From: Zygnema cylindricum
Lineage: Eukaryota > Streptophyta > Zygnematophyceae > Zygnematales > Zygnemataceae
DNA length: 64,000 bases
Assembly (NCBI GenBank): GCA_037447655.1
Contig: JBBHKE010001283.1
Coordinates: 629,173-693,172 of the forward strand
Direction of reading: 5' to 3'
Made by a program: the position numbers and the translations under genes. The notes under the pieces were generated by a model, which worked only from the letters and a program-made list of their open reading frames with translations, did no database searches and was not told the DNA's origin. Below are positions 36,948 through 48,015 of the stretch, piece after piece (the stretch's first letter is position 1; every line of letters begins with the position of its first letter).

Positions 36948-38934
36948 CCCTTTTTTAGCTTCATGGGATATGTATAACTATTAGCCTTATCCATTTGGAA
37001 TCTTTCCAACATATTCCCAATGGCCTCTTTTTGAGTTAATCTGATTATCTTCCTATCTATGTCTTTGTCTATCGGAATTCCCAAAATATACTTTGCCTCT
37101 CCCATATCATTTACCTCAAATCTACCCTTTAGATCTGTTTTGAGTTGGTTAATTTTTTCCATGGATTTACTCAAGACCAACAAGTCATCAACGTAAATTG
37201 CAATAAAAATGATTCATTCCTCATCTTCAAACACGTAAATTGAATGATCTGAGTTGATCGTTGTGTATCCCAAACTGGTAAGAAACTCATCCAATTTCTT
37301 GTTCCACTGCCGGGGCGCCTGTTTCAATGATAGAGATATTTGATCAGCCGACATACCTTGCTCTCTTCTTCGTATTCCACAAAGCCTTCGGGTTGCCGTA
37401 TGAAGATATCCTCTTCTAGCTCTCCATTGAGGAAGGTTGTTTTGATGTCCATCCGGTACACCTCCATGTGTTCTGTTGCCGCCGGACTGGGTAGTATTTG
37501 GACTGAGGGAAACCTGACGACCGAGGCAAAGGTCTCCTCGTATTCTATTCCCTTATTATGTGTAAATTCTTTCGCCACTAACCGGGCTTCGTAGCGCTCA
37601 ATGGTGTTATCCGGGTTCAGTTTCAACTTGAATACTCATTTCAATCCTGTCGGCTTTGGCTGAGGTGGATAGTCCACCAATTCCCAAGTATCGACCGCCA
37701 TGATTGAGGCCGTTTCCTCGTTGATGGTTGTTTTCCATAGGTTTCCCTCTGGACAATTCATCCCCTTTTTGTAAATTTGTGGTTCATCCGGATGAGATAA
37801 CTTGGTAACCTTGTTTTTGACTTGTTTTTCTTGCAGCCTTATGCTGCTTCTCCTTCCTCCCTCAAAGTCTGCCGTCGGTATAGATGCCTCTCTTGGGTTC
37901 ATCTAACATTTTCAACTTCTTCCCTCTCCCTTGGTTCCGGTTAAATTTCCACCGCGTCTTCCGTTTCTACTGTCTCTTGAGGTGTCATTGTTTGCTCTTT
38001 TTCGGTCTAGTTTGTACCTGCTAGATCATTATCTTCTCGGAAACCTAGATAATTGGGTAGATCAAAGTCATCAGAATTACCTGACTCAAACCTGATTTTG
38101 ACTGACTTTGTATACTTAAAGGGATCTATTGACTTCCCTTAATCCATCACCACTAGATGTTTTACTAGAATTACATCTTCTCTCTTAATATCATACACTC
38201 TATACCCCTTTACATCTTCATCATATCCTAAAAGATATCCTGGTTTTTTTTTGGATCTAACTTCCAATTTGACCGATCTGTGTCTAGACTAAACACCTGG
38301 CTACCGAAAACCTTTAAGTGTGAAACATTTGGTTTTCGATCAGTCCATCTCTCATAAGGTGTTTGGCCTTTTGTTGCCAAAGTAAGAACTTTATTGTTGA
38401 GATAATTTGCACACTTTATTGCTTCGACCCAAAATCTCTTCCCTATCTTCTTATCTGACAACATACTTTTGGCACTATCACTTAGTGTCTTATTTAACCT
38501 CTCGACTACATCATTCTGCTAACGATTTTCATGGACAGTCTTTTGGTGTTGCACTCCATCTTCTCTAAGAAAATACTCAAACTGATTGGAGGTATACTCT
38601 CCTCCATTATCACTCCTTACTCTCTTAATAGGGAATTCATGGAGTGTCTCACTTTATGCTTTATGTTTTTTGAAAAACAGTGGGGCCCCATACTTATTTT
38701 TCAGAAAATATACTCTTGAATATCGAGACCAATCGTCAGTGATAGTCATCATAAACCACTTACCTCCGGGTGAGGGCACTTTAGCCGGTCCCCATTTATC
38801 AGTGTGTACCAAATCTAACACATTATCCCCTTTATAAGTGGCTACTTTTAGAAAAGGTAACCTATGTGCCTTACCTAGAGCACATCCACTACGGTCACTT
38901 AGATTTTCATTTTCTTCAAAGTGAATCCCTTCCA
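36948..38934 (-). pseudogene. RT and integrase region of the old minus-strand copia
   Basis: Reading down the minus strand from 38934: integrase (HTDKWGP, RSDNGGEY), linker, RT start (WELVDYPP) and RT palm, ending at the KKGSEGS region near 36950. Frames break repeatedly (open segments 38654-39022, 38228-38464, 37636-37902, 37324-37626, 36896-37183). It is the 3' continuation of the gag-protease part at 45390-47001; the two were one element before the 38935-45384 insertion. Confidence 0.9.
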
Positions 38935-39983
38935 TGTAGAAACTAATGGTATTATTAGTATTTTCTAGGTCTGAAAAGAAATATAGAAGTCGAGGCAGTC
39001 TATCTCTAACTTCTCTCTCCAACTCTCAAACTTGTCGCAGTCACTGAGAAATTGGAGAGGAAGCTAGAGCCATGGCTTCCTTGGCTATCATGAGGTTTAC
39101 GGGAATTTTATATTAGGGTTTATTTATTTATCTAAAAGGTATGTGCCGGCGGCAGGATTTGATCCTTGTACCTACCGGCCGGCAGACAGGAAACAGCCGG
39201 TAGCCTTAGCCGTTAAGTCTAACCGTAGTGTTACGTGGTATATAGTTTGATATTTATTTAAATGATTATACGTGCGATAAATCATTTAACTGAAATGGAT
39301 TACGTGATACATAGATCCACTAATATATTATGTACGAATTACGGTACGGACAAAAATCAGTACCGCGCATTTGTTTCGTAAGTGAAACAAATACCGCGCA
39401 TGTATTTATTACGGCTACGATTAAATCCAAATTTAATCGGACAGCCGGGATTAGCGCCAAGATCGCGGAGGAAGATTTCGGCGATTTGTGGCCATCGCCA
39501 CATCGGATGACGCGTGGCGAAATTCCGTTGGATTGTGGAATCTCCGAAGATTATGGCACCGAATCCGGATTTGACATGTGTCGACATTTTGGCCATGTCG
39601 TACACTGTCCGTACATAAAGCACACCGACAGCTGTATTTTTGCGTACGCAACTCAATTCTAATTGGTTCCGTACATCAGTAGATAGAGTCTGTGAGAGAG
39701 ATAGGACTTAGAAAAATTAGAAGATAGGACCCCCTCTCCCAGAGAGCTTCTGTACAAAATGTCAACTTTGACCCTCCATAACTTACTGCTCACGGGAGCA
39801 AATTCAGCGATTCTTTGTGCTACCGACTCAGGGGAGTCTTGCCTTTACAGGGGTGCAGGTGGTCAGGGTTTTTGTCTGCTAGGGTGGCAGTTATTTTTGC
39901 TGGAACACAAAGGGGTCAGGATTATCCTGGAGGCTTCTTGGAAGCTGTCCACTCTGAGGACTTATGGAGGTCTCAGAGTTTCA
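38935..39983 (+). repeat. 5' LTR of the intact copia
   Basis: Contains, on the opposite strand, the tRNA-like module (39144-39184 and upstream A-box-like GGCTAAGGC near 39195-39215) and, on the sense strand, hairpins TGCTC-ACGG-GAGCA (39787-39800) and GACTC-AGGG-GAGTC (39825-39838). The ORF's first ATG lies in its last 20 bp. Confidence 0.95.
39144..39184 (-). promoter_or_regulatory. tRNA-like hairpin, antisense in the 5' LTR of the intact copia
   Basis: Outer stem TGCCGGC (39144-39150) with GCCGGCA (39178-39184), 7 bp perfect; inner AGGAT/ATCCT hairpin around the B-box-like GATCAAATC (complement of 39156-39164), which fits GWTCRANNC. The 3' LTR copy is at 44545-44585 with the stem intact. 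Confidence 0.55.
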
Positions 39984-42900
39984 GGTTATGGGCCCACCCT
40001 CTAGGGTACCAATCTTTAATGGAACAGGCTTCATATACTGGGAAAGTATGATGATAGGAGCTCTATGCGAAAAAAGGTTTTGGGGGATAGTGAGTGGACG
40101 GTTGGGGCGTCCATCAAGTCTTGGAATTCCTCCAGGGTTTGGAGGAAACAAGATTACCAGGAAAGAGGACCCACCTTCAACGGAGGAAACAAAAGAAGGA
40201 GAGGTGGTGGACAAAGGAAAGGAGAAGGAGACGACCACACTAATAGCAACTGGTTCGACATTGATGTCACCTATTCCGAGGAATGAGGAGAATGATACTG
40301 AAACCTGGGACTTCAACAATATGGCGGCAAAGCACTTCATCCTACGCCATCTCACTCAAGGACTTGCATGTCCTCATTTGCAGGTAGAAAGAGCATCCGA
40401 TCTTTGGATGGCTCTCATAGAGATGTACCGAAGTGGTACGATTCAGCAACAACAGTTGGCTGATCAGAAAGTTAAGGAGTATGTATACAAAGGGGGAAAT
40501 ATGTTGGATTTTTGCAATGAGCTTGCTACACTCTTCATGGAGCTACAGAGTGCGGGAAAAGATTTTAGTGAAAAAGAAAAGGTTAACTGTTTACTGATGA
40601 AGTTACCTGATGAGTTCGTGAACATAGTTTACCGTGTGCAGGACTTGCCTGACTCAAGGTGGATATGGAACTCAGTGGTAGGGATGATTCTCGTTCAGGA
40701 GAATACAATTGAGATCCGAAGGGGAGGAAAGAGTGGCCAAGCCTTGGCAACAGCGACTGATTGGAGGAACAGGGATTCCCGAAAACCGGTCGGAAACTAT
40801 GGGGGTAAGGAGCAGAAAAAGCAGGCCGATGAGTTCGAACCAAGGGCTCCCAAAGGACTATGTCACTTTTGTAAGAAACGGGGGCACTATATGGCAGAGT
40901 GCACTAAGCTAACCGAGCTTCGGTTAAAGGAGGGGCAGACCGGTGGTACCTCGAGAGGAAAGAAAAAGGCCCTTGTCACACAGGTACTTAAGGCTAAATC
41001 CGAGGACGAGGACGATGAGCTCCTTTTGGATGAGGAGTTGGAGGCGAAAAATGAGGTCGAAATTCCACGAAGGCAGAAATGTGCTTACGGTGGATTGAAA
41101 GGTGAAGCAGGCTGGATTGTAGATTCAGGTGCCTCCATGCACATGTGTAAGGATAGACACCTGTTCATTAAGATAAGAAAGATTCCCACCGTAGAGATAG
41201 AGTACGGGGATGGGAGGATAGTCACCACTACTCTTGTAGGATCGGTAGATCTAAAAGTGTTTGTAGAAGGAAAGACATCCATGTTAACATTCTCCGATGT
41301 ATTGTTTATTCCGGAGCTGAACAAAAATCTTATCTCTATATCAGTATTAGATGATAAGGGTTTTTTTACTAGCACTAGGGAAGGAGTCTTTACTGCTAGT
41401 TTTGAGGATGATGTCTATTTCATTGCTGAGAAAGGTAGCCATGGGATGTTTAGGCTGATCTTAAGTAATGAAAAGAAGAAACTTTATTATGCTGGTGTTC
41501 ATGATATTATGATGTGGCATAAGAGGCTTGGGCATGTGAATATAGATAAGTTAAGAGAGATGAAAAAGATGGGAGTGGTGGAAGGGATTCAGTTCAGTGA
41601 GAGTGATGATATAAGTGGTTGTAGTGGATGTGCTCAAGGTAAAGCACACAGATTACCCTTTCCTAAGTCAACCACCTATAAGGGGGAAAAAATTCTAGAT
41701 CTAGTACACACAGATATTTGGGGACCGGCTAAAGTGTCCTCACCGGGGGGGAAGAGATTTATGATGACTATAACTGATGATTGGTCTCGGTATTCCCGGG
41801 TATATTTTTTGAAAAACAAGTCCGAAGCTGAGGATTGTTTTAGACAATATAAAGCATGGAGCGAAAAACTCCATGAAACTCCAATCAAGAGAGTAAGGAG
41901 TGACAATGGTGGAGAGTATACTTCTAACCAGTTTGAGGATTTTGTGAGGGAAGATGGGGTTCAACACCAAAAGACAGTTCCAGAAAATCCGAAACAGAAT
42001 GGGGTAGCTGAAAGGTTAAATAGAACACTAAGTGATAGTGCTAGAAGTATGTTGTCAGATAAAAAGATAGGGAAAAGGTTTTGGGCAGAAGCAATGAACT
42101 GTGCTAATTACCTCAAGAATAGAGTTCTTACTTCAGCTATAAAAGATCAAACACCTTATGAGAGATGGACAGGCCGGAAACCAGACATATCTCACTTAAA
42201 GGTTTTCGGCAGTCAAGTGTTCAGTCTAGATACTGATCGGTCCAATTGGAAGCTAGATCCTAAAGGAAAACCAGGATACTTATTAGGATATGATGAAGAT
42301 GTTAAAGGATATAGAGTTTATGATCTAAAAAGGGAAGATATAATCTTAGTAAAGCATCTAGTAGTTATGGATGAAAGAAAGTCTGTAGATCCCTTCAAAT
42401 ATACGAAGTCAGTAAAAATCAGATTTGAGTCAGAAAATTCCGATGACTTTGAGCTTCCTAACTATCCAGGTTTTAGAGAAGATGACATTCTTGCAGGAAC
42501 AAATCAGAACGAAAAGGACTCGGCTGTGGAAACTCCAGTGACAACTCTACTCGAAGCGGAAGACGTGGTGGAAATTGATTCGGAATCAAGGGATAGGGGA
42601 GAAGCCGAGTTTGTTCGAAAGAATCCACGAGAACCATCTATTCCGGCCTCAGATTTTGAGGGGGGGAGGAGAAGTAGCAAAAGACTGCAAGAAAAACAGG
42701 TTAATAACAAGGTAACTAAACTATCTCATCAAGATGAACCTCAAACTTATGGAGAGGCGATGACTTGTCCAGAAAGAAACCGGTGGAAGACAGCCATCAA
42801 TGAGGAGATGGCTTCAATCATGGCAGCCGATACTTGGGAGCTGGTGGACTGTCCACCTAACCGAAAACCAATCGGTTGTAAGTGGGTTTTCAAATTAAAA

Positions 42901-44322
42901 CTGAACCCAGATAACACAATCGAACGCTACAAGGCCAGATTAGTGGCAAAGGGATTTACACAAAAGGAAGGAATTGACTACGAGGAAACCTTTGCCCCGG
43001 TGGTCAGATTTCCCTCCGTCCGCATACTTCTCAGTTTAGCAGCGGCGGAAGACATGGAAGTGCATCAAATGGACATCAAGACAGCCTTTTTGCATGGAGA
43101 ATTGGAAGAGGAGATCTTCATGCGACAACCCGAAGGTTTTGTGGAGAAAGGAGAGGAGAGTAAGGTATGCCGGCTGATGAAATCTCTTTATGGTTTGAAA
43201 CAGGCACCTCGACAATGGAATAAGAAGCTTCATGAGTTTCTTACCGGTCTGGGATATATCCGGATCAGCTCAGATCACTCAATCTATGTTTTCGAAGATG
43301 AGGAAGGTTTGATATTTATTACAATTTATGTTGATGATTTGCTTGTATTAAGTAAATCAATGGAAAAAATTAACAAACTGAAAACCGATCTTAAGGGGAG
43401 ATTTGAAATGAAGGATATGGGAGAAGCAAGATATATTTTGGGAATTCAAGTAGAGAGAGACCGAAAAAGGAAAATTATAAGATTGACTCAAAAGGAAGCA
43501 ATAGGGAACATGCTTGAAAAATTTCAAATGGATAAAGCTAATAGTTGTACAACTCCAATGGAGTTGAAGAAGGGAAGTGAGGGGAGTGAGGAAGAAGGAG
43601 TCATAGTCTTAGACGAGGAATTATCTCCTGATGAACAGAAGTTCATGGAGACTATTCCTTACAAGCAAGTAGTGGGAAGTCTAATCTATTTTATGAATTC
43701 TACTCGGCCGGATTTAGCTGCAGCTGTAAGAGTGCTGAGTAGAAGTCTAAATGCTCCCACTAAGAAGGATTGGGAGGCAGCTAAGAGAGTCCTTAGATAT
43801 TTGGTAGGAACTAGAGATCTATGGTTGCATTTGGGTGGGGAGAATACTGACATCACTACTTGGAGTGATGCCAGTTATGGTGATTCTCCGATGAGGAGAT
43901 GTACTTCTGGATATGTATTATATGTGGGTGATGGGGCTTGCTGTTGGAGTAGCAAACAGCAAAAGGTTATTGCTCAGTCCACCATGGAGGCTGAGTATAT
44001 GGCCTCTTGCTCTGCTGTAAAAGAATTGATGTGGGTCAAGTCTTTGCTTGGTGAGCTTGGTCACCTTAAGAGTGGTGTGCAGAAAATATTTTGTGATAAT
44101 CAGGCAGCAATCGCTATTTCTGCCAATCCTAAACACCATTTTAAAGCCAAACACATGGACATCGGACTAAGCTTTGTTAGAGAGAAAGTAGAAAACAAAA
44201 TAATCAGTTTAGAGTACAGACCAGATAGTGAGATGGTAGCAGATATGATGACCAAACCTGTGCCTTCCCCTAAGCTAATTTTTTGCAGAGAGAAGTGTGG
44301 TCTGAAATTAAAGATTGACTAG
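39964..44322 (+). CDS. Copia gag-pol polyprotein, 1,452 codons, open throughout
   Basis: Makes the particle protein and the protease, integrase, RT and RNase H for copy-and-paste transposition. The order, integrase before RT, is that of copia. Features, numbered from the first ATG: UBN2-like gag; zinc knuckle CHFCKKRGHYMAEC at about 299-312; protease DSGAS (D about 387); WHKRLGH and CSGCAQGK zinc-binding pre-integrase (about 516 on); integrase triad HTDIWG (D about 583), RSDNGGE (D about 646), NGVAERLN (E about 683); RT with YVDDLL (about 1122); RNase H with [17 protein letters not shown] and FCDNQAA. Gag and pol share one frame. The start may be the LTR ATG (39964) or the in-frame ATG in the PBS (39988). 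One possible defect is R for the usual G in AAAVRVLSR. Confidence 0.97.
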   Translation: MEVSEFQVMGPPSRVPIFNGTGFIYWESMMIGALCEKRFWGIVSGRLGRPSSLGIPPGFGGNKITRKEDPPSTEETKEGEVVDKGKEKETTTLIATGSTLMSPIPRNEENDTETWDFNNMAAKHFILRHLTQGLACPHLQVERASDLWMALIEMYRSGTIQQQQLADQKVKEYVYKGGNMLDFCNELATLFMELQSAGKDFSEKEKVNCLLMKLPDEFVNIVYRVQDLPDSRWIWNSVVGMILVQENTIEIRRGGKSGQALATATDWRNRDSRKPVGNYGGKEQKKQADEFEPRAPKGLCHFCKKRGHYMAECTKLTELRLKEGQTGGTSRGKKKALVTQVLKAKSEDEDDELLLDEELEAKNEVEIPRRQKCAYGGLKGEAGWIVDSGASMHMCKDRHLFIKIRKIPTVEIEYGDGRIVTTTLVGSVDLKVFVEGKTSMLTFSDVLFIPELNKNLISISVLDDKGFFTSTREGVFTASFEDDVYFIAEKGSHGMFRLILSNEKKKLYYAGVHDIMMWHKRLGHVNIDKLREMKKMGVVEGIQFSESDDISGCSGCAQGKAHRLPFPKSTTYKGEKILDLVHTDIWGPAKVSSPGGKRFMMTITDDWSRYSRVYFLKNKSEAEDCFRQYKAWSEKLHETPIKRVRSDNGGEYTSNQFEDFVREDGVQHQKTVPENPKQNGVAERLNRTLSDSARSMLSDKKIGKRFWAEAMNCANYLKNRVLTSAIKDQTPYERWTGRKPDISHLKVFGSQVFSLDTDRSNWKLDPKGKPGYLLGYDEDVKGYRVYDLKREDIILVKHLVVMDERKSVDPFKYTKSVKIRFESENSDDFELPNYPGFREDDILAGTNQNEKDSAVETPVTTLLEAEDVVEIDSESRDRGEAEFVRKNPREPSIPASDFEGGRRSSKRLQEKQVNNKVTKLSHQDEPQTYGEAMTCPERNRWKTAINEEMASIMAADTWELVDCPPNRKPIGCKWVFKLKLNPDNTIERYKARLVAKGFTQKEGIDYEETFAPVVRFPSVRILLSLAAAEDMEVHQMDIKTAFLHGELEEEIFMRQPEGFVEKGEESKVCRLMKSLYGLKQAPRQWNKKLHEFLTGLGYIRISSDHSIYVFEDEEGLIFITIYVDDLLVLSKSMEKINKLKTDLKGRFEMKDMGEARYILGIQVERDRKRKIIRLTQKEAIGNMLEKFQMDKANSCTTPMELKKGSEGSEEEGVIVLDEELSPDEQKFMETIPYKQVVGSLIYFMNSTRPDLAAAVRVLSRSLNAPTKKDWEAAKRVLRYLVGTRDLWLHLGGENTDITTWSDASYGDSPMRRCTSGYVLYVGDGACCWSSKQQKVIAQSTMEAEYMASCSAVKELMWVKSLLGELGHLKSGVQKIFCDNQAAIAISANPKHHFKAKHMDIGLSFVREKVENKIISLEYRPDSEMVADMMTKPVPSPKLIFCREKCGLKLKID
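39984..39997 (+). promoter_or_regulatory. Primer-binding site complementary to the initiator tRNA-Met anticodon arm
   Basis: GGTTATGGGCCCAC follows the 5' LTR directly. It matches the half-tRNA PBS known for Drosophila copia, complementary to the anticodon arm of initiator tRNA-Met (anticodon CAU opposite ATG). The same motif is at 30928-30940 (minus) and, mutated, at 46988-47001 (minus). An in-frame gag ATG lies within it at 39988-39990. Confidence 0.8.
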
Positions 44323-44335
44323 AAAAAAAGGGGAG
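44322..44335 (+). promoter_or_regulatory. Polypurine tract
   Basis: GAAAAAAAGGGGAG lies between the gag-pol stop and the 3' LTR start and would prime plus-strand DNA synthesis. Similar tracts precede the LTRs at 22567, 54606 and, in reverse, at 16978, 25331 and 34797. Confidence 0.85.
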
Positions 44336-45384
44336 TGTAGAAACTAATGGTTTTATTAGTACTTTCTAGGTCTGAAAAGAAATATAGAAGTCGAGGCAGT
44401 CTATCTCTAACTTCAATTTCCAACTCTCAAACTTGTCGCAGTCACTGAGAAATTGGAGAGGAAGCTAGAGCCATGGCTACCTTGGCTATCCTGAGGTTAA
44501 CGGGAATTTTATATTAGGGTTTATTTATTTATCTAAAAGGTATGTGCCGGCGGCAGGATTTGATCCTTGTACCTACCGGCCGGCAGACAGGAAACAGCCG
44601 GTAGGCTTAGCCGTTTAGTCTAACCGTAGTGTTACGTGGTATATAGTTTGATATTTATTTAAATGATTATACGTGCGATAAATCATTTAACTGAAATGGA
44701 TTACGTGATACATAGATCCAGTAATATATTATGTACGAATTACGGTACGGACAAAAATCTGTACCGCGCATTTGTTTCGTAAGTGAAACAAATACCGCGC
44801 ATGTATTAATTACGGCTACGATTAAATCCAAATTTAATCGGACAGCCAGGATTAGCGCCGAGATCGCGGTGGAAGATTTCGGTGGTTTGTGGCCATTGCC
44901 ACATCGGATGACGCGTGGGGAAATTCCGTTGGATTGTGGAATCTCCGGAGATTATGGCACCGAATCCGGATTTGACATGTGTCAACATTTTGGCCATGTC
45001 GTACACTGTCCGTACGTAAAGTACACTGGCAGCTGTACTTTTGCGTACGGAACTCAATTCTGATTGGTTCCGTATATCAGTAGATAGAGTCTGTGAGAGA
45101 GATAGGACTTAGAAAAATTAGAAGATAGGACCCCCTCTCCCAGAGAGCTTCTGTACAAAAGGTCAACTTTGACCCTCCATAACGTACTGCTCACGGGAGC
45201 AAATTCAGAGATTCTTTTTGCTACCGACTCAGGGGAGTCTTGCCTTTACAAGGGTGCAGGTGGTCAGGGTTTTTGTCTGCCAGGGTGGCAGTTATTTTTG
45301 CTGGAACACAAAGGGGTCAGGATTATCCTAGAGGCTTCTTGGAAGCTGTATACTCTGAGGACTTATGGAGGTCTCAGAGTTTCA
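44336..45384 (+). repeat. 3' LTR of the intact copia
   Basis: Same length as the 5' LTR, about 4% different. Outer stem of the tRNA-like module (44545-44551 with 44579-44585) and both U5 hairpins (45188-45201, 45226-45239) are intact. Confidence 0.95.
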
Positions 45385-45389
45385 TTCCA

Positions 45390-47001
45390 CTACCCCCATC
45401 TTTTTCATTTCTTTCAGCATATCTAAATGCACATGTCCAAGTCTCTTATGCCATAACGTAAAATCATGAACACCAACATAATAAAGTTTTTTCTTTTCAT
45501 TGCTTAAAATCAGGCGAAACATCCCTTGGCTACCTTTTTTAACAATGAAATACACTTCCTCCTCGAAACTAGCAGTAAAGATTCTCTTTTTAGTGCTAGT
45601 GTCAAAACCCTTATCATGTAACACAGATGTTGAGATGAGGTTTTTGTTCAATTTAAGAATAAACAGCACATCAAAGAATGTAACTATGGATGTCTGGCCT
45701 TGCACTAATACTTTTTGATCTACTGATCGTACAATAGTAGTAGTGACTACCCTCCTATTTTGTACTCTATCTTTGCGGTGAGAATCTTCCTCAATTTTGT
45801 AAACATGTGTTTATCCTTGCACATGTGCATGGTGGCACCTGAATCCACAATCCAACCTGTTTCACCTTTCAATCCACTGTAAGAACATTTTTGCTTTCGT
45901 GGAATTTTAGCCTCTGTTTTCGCCTCAACAACAACTCCTCATCCAACAAAAGCTCATCGTCCTCGTCCTCTGATTCCTCCTCATGTACCTGCGTCACAAG
46001 GGCCTTTTTCTTCCTGTTGGAGGTCTACCAGTCCGCCCCTCCTTTAACCGAAGTTCGGTTAGTTTAGAACACTCCGCCATATAGTGTCATGGTTTCTTGC
46101 AAAATGACACAACCCCTTTGAGACCCTCGGTTTTGACTCATCGGACTGATTTTTTGTTCCTCCTCCTCTATAGTTTCCAACGATTTTCTAGGATCCTTGT
46201 TCCTCGAATCGGTCCCGGTTGCCAAAGCTTGTCCACTTTTTCCTCCCCTCCGGATCTCTCGTATTCTTTCGGATGAGAATCATCTCTACCACAAAATTCC
46301 AAATCGACTTGGAGTCCTACAAATCTTAAACACTGTTGACTATGTTCTCAAAGTCATTGGGTAACTTCAAGAGTTGACAGTTAACCTTCATCTTTTCCGT
46401 TTCTATCTGACTAACACTCTCCAGCTCCATAAAAAAGGTTGCAAACTCATTACAAAAATCTACCATTTTTCCCCCTTTATATGCGTATGCATCTATCTTT
46501 TGATCAGTCAATTATTGCTGCTGGATCGTACCACTTCAGTACATCTCTATTAGGGCAATCCACAGATCCGATGCCCTCTCTACAAGCAAATGAGGAGATG
46601 CAACTCCTTGAGTGAGATGGCGGAGAATGAAGTGATTCGCCGCTATATTGTTGTAGTCCCAAGTATCAACATCATTCTCCACATTCATCGGAATAGGTGA
46701 CCTGAACAGTGATCCGGTTGCTATAGGTGTTCCTATCGGTTAGATTGTCTCTTTTTCTTACCCTTTGTCTAACACAATGCTCTCCCCGTCCTCCGAATCC
46801 TCCGATGGTGTTGGACATGCTTGTCTGATTAACCTGCTTCCCCCAAACCTTGGAGAAATGGCCGATCTGGATGGAGGTTTCACTCGTTCACTCACTATCC
46901 CCCAAAACCTTTTTTCACACAGAGCTCTTGTCATCATACTCTCCCGGTATATGAAGCCAATCCCGTTAAATATGGGCACCCTAGAGGGTGGGCCAACAAC
47001 C
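45390..47001 (-). pseudogene. Gag and protease region of the old minus-strand copia
   Basis: From 47001 down the minus strand: PBS-like GGTTGTTGGCCCACC (its ATG changed to TTG), gag start (PPSRVPIFNGIGFIYRESMM), gag core, knuckle region near 46080, protease region near 45840, then pre-integrase [12 protein letters not shown] to the insertion site. Stops and frameshifts throughout. It continues at 38934. Confidence 0.9.
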
Positions 47002-48015
47002 TGCAATTTTGAGACCTCCATTGGTACTCAGAATAGGCGCTCACTCGAAGCCTCTAGGATAGCCTAAACCCTTTGCACTTTGCACAACTCTGATTGCCAT
47101 CTTGACAGACAACTGACTAACCTAACTTCACCCTAGTGAAGGGAAGACTCTCTTGAGTCTGCCACAAAAAAAATCATGCAATTTGCTCCCCTGAGCAGTT
47201 AATTATGAATTGCCAAAAATAGCCTATACATACAGATGCCCTTAGAGATAAAGGCGCTTATCTCTAAAATGTCTAAGTCCTAAATCCCTCTCTATACCAC
47301 CTTCAACTAAAGTACGATACCAATCACAAGACTGTGTAGAAGAGAAAAGTACAGGTGCTAGAGTACTTTCTGTACGGCCACTGTTAGACATGGTTGTAAA
47401 GGTGACACTTGTCACATCTGGACTTGTTGTGATGCTCCCCAGAGATTCCGCAAGTTACTGAGATGCTGCCACGTGTGATCATGTGTGAATGTGGCCGTAA
47501 ATCGCCAAAGCGACTATTCCGCAATGTCGGCTCGCACCATGGCCGTTTGATCCGAAGTCGGCTTTGGATACAAGCCGTCGAAACAAATGTTCGTAACATT
47601 TGTTTTGGTCGATACATAAAGTACAACTGAATCTATGCCATATATTTCGTTCATCTGGTTAAACGGTATTCCCTACATGTACAAGTTTAAATAGTTATCA
47701 CATCCTATATGTCTCAGCACAGTTCACAGACTATAGGACAACGCTAACAACTACTTTCACTGACGGTAGGTACCAAGATCAAATCCTGGGTCCGTGAAAC
47801 CTTTTTGGTAAATCTACTAACTTCTCCTTCCTGTCTTCTTTAGACAACCTAGAGAGCCATGGCTCTACCTCCCTCTCCAGTCTTTAGTGACTACGACAAG
47901 TGTGGGGACTTGAGAGAGGAGTTAGAGGCAGACTCTTTATGTCTCTTTTCTCCCTTTTATTTTGCATCCTGTAGACCTATAAAACACAAAAAAAAAAAAA
48001 TCACTAATTTCTACA
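47002..48015 (-). mobile_element. 5' LTR of the old minus-strand copia
   Basis: 1,014 bp. The minus strand starts TGTAGAAATTAGTG (48015) and ends CTCAAAATTGCA (47002). It carries both U5 hairpins (GACTC-TCTT-GAGTC at 47146-47159 and TGCTC-CCCT-GAGCA at 47184-47197) and the tRNA-like hairpin at 47755-47799. The empty site for the solo LTR insertion lies near 47635. Confidence 0.9.
47755..47799 (+). promoter_or_regulatory. tRNA-like hairpin in the old 5' LTR
   Basis: Outer stem TTTCAC plus GAC (47755-47764) with GTC plus GTGAAA (47790-47799), one mismatch between; inner CCAAG-ATCAAAT-CCTGG (47773-47789) with one mismatch; GATCAAATC fits the minimal B-box GWTCRANNC. Confidence 0.55.

Larger units (their letters stand above)
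38935..45384 (+). mobile_element. Near-intact Ty1/copia element, nested in an older copia
   Basis: 6,450 bp. LTRs 38935-39983 and 44336-45384, both 1,049 bp, start TGTAGAAACT and end GAGTTTCA. The 5-bp target duplication TTCCA is at 38930-38934 and 45385-45389. The insertion splits a VVE/GIHF coding site of the older minus-strand copia. A single 1,452-codon gag-pol ORF is open throughout. LTRs differ at about 40 positions by eye (about 4%), so the insertion is not very recent. Confidence 0.97.
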
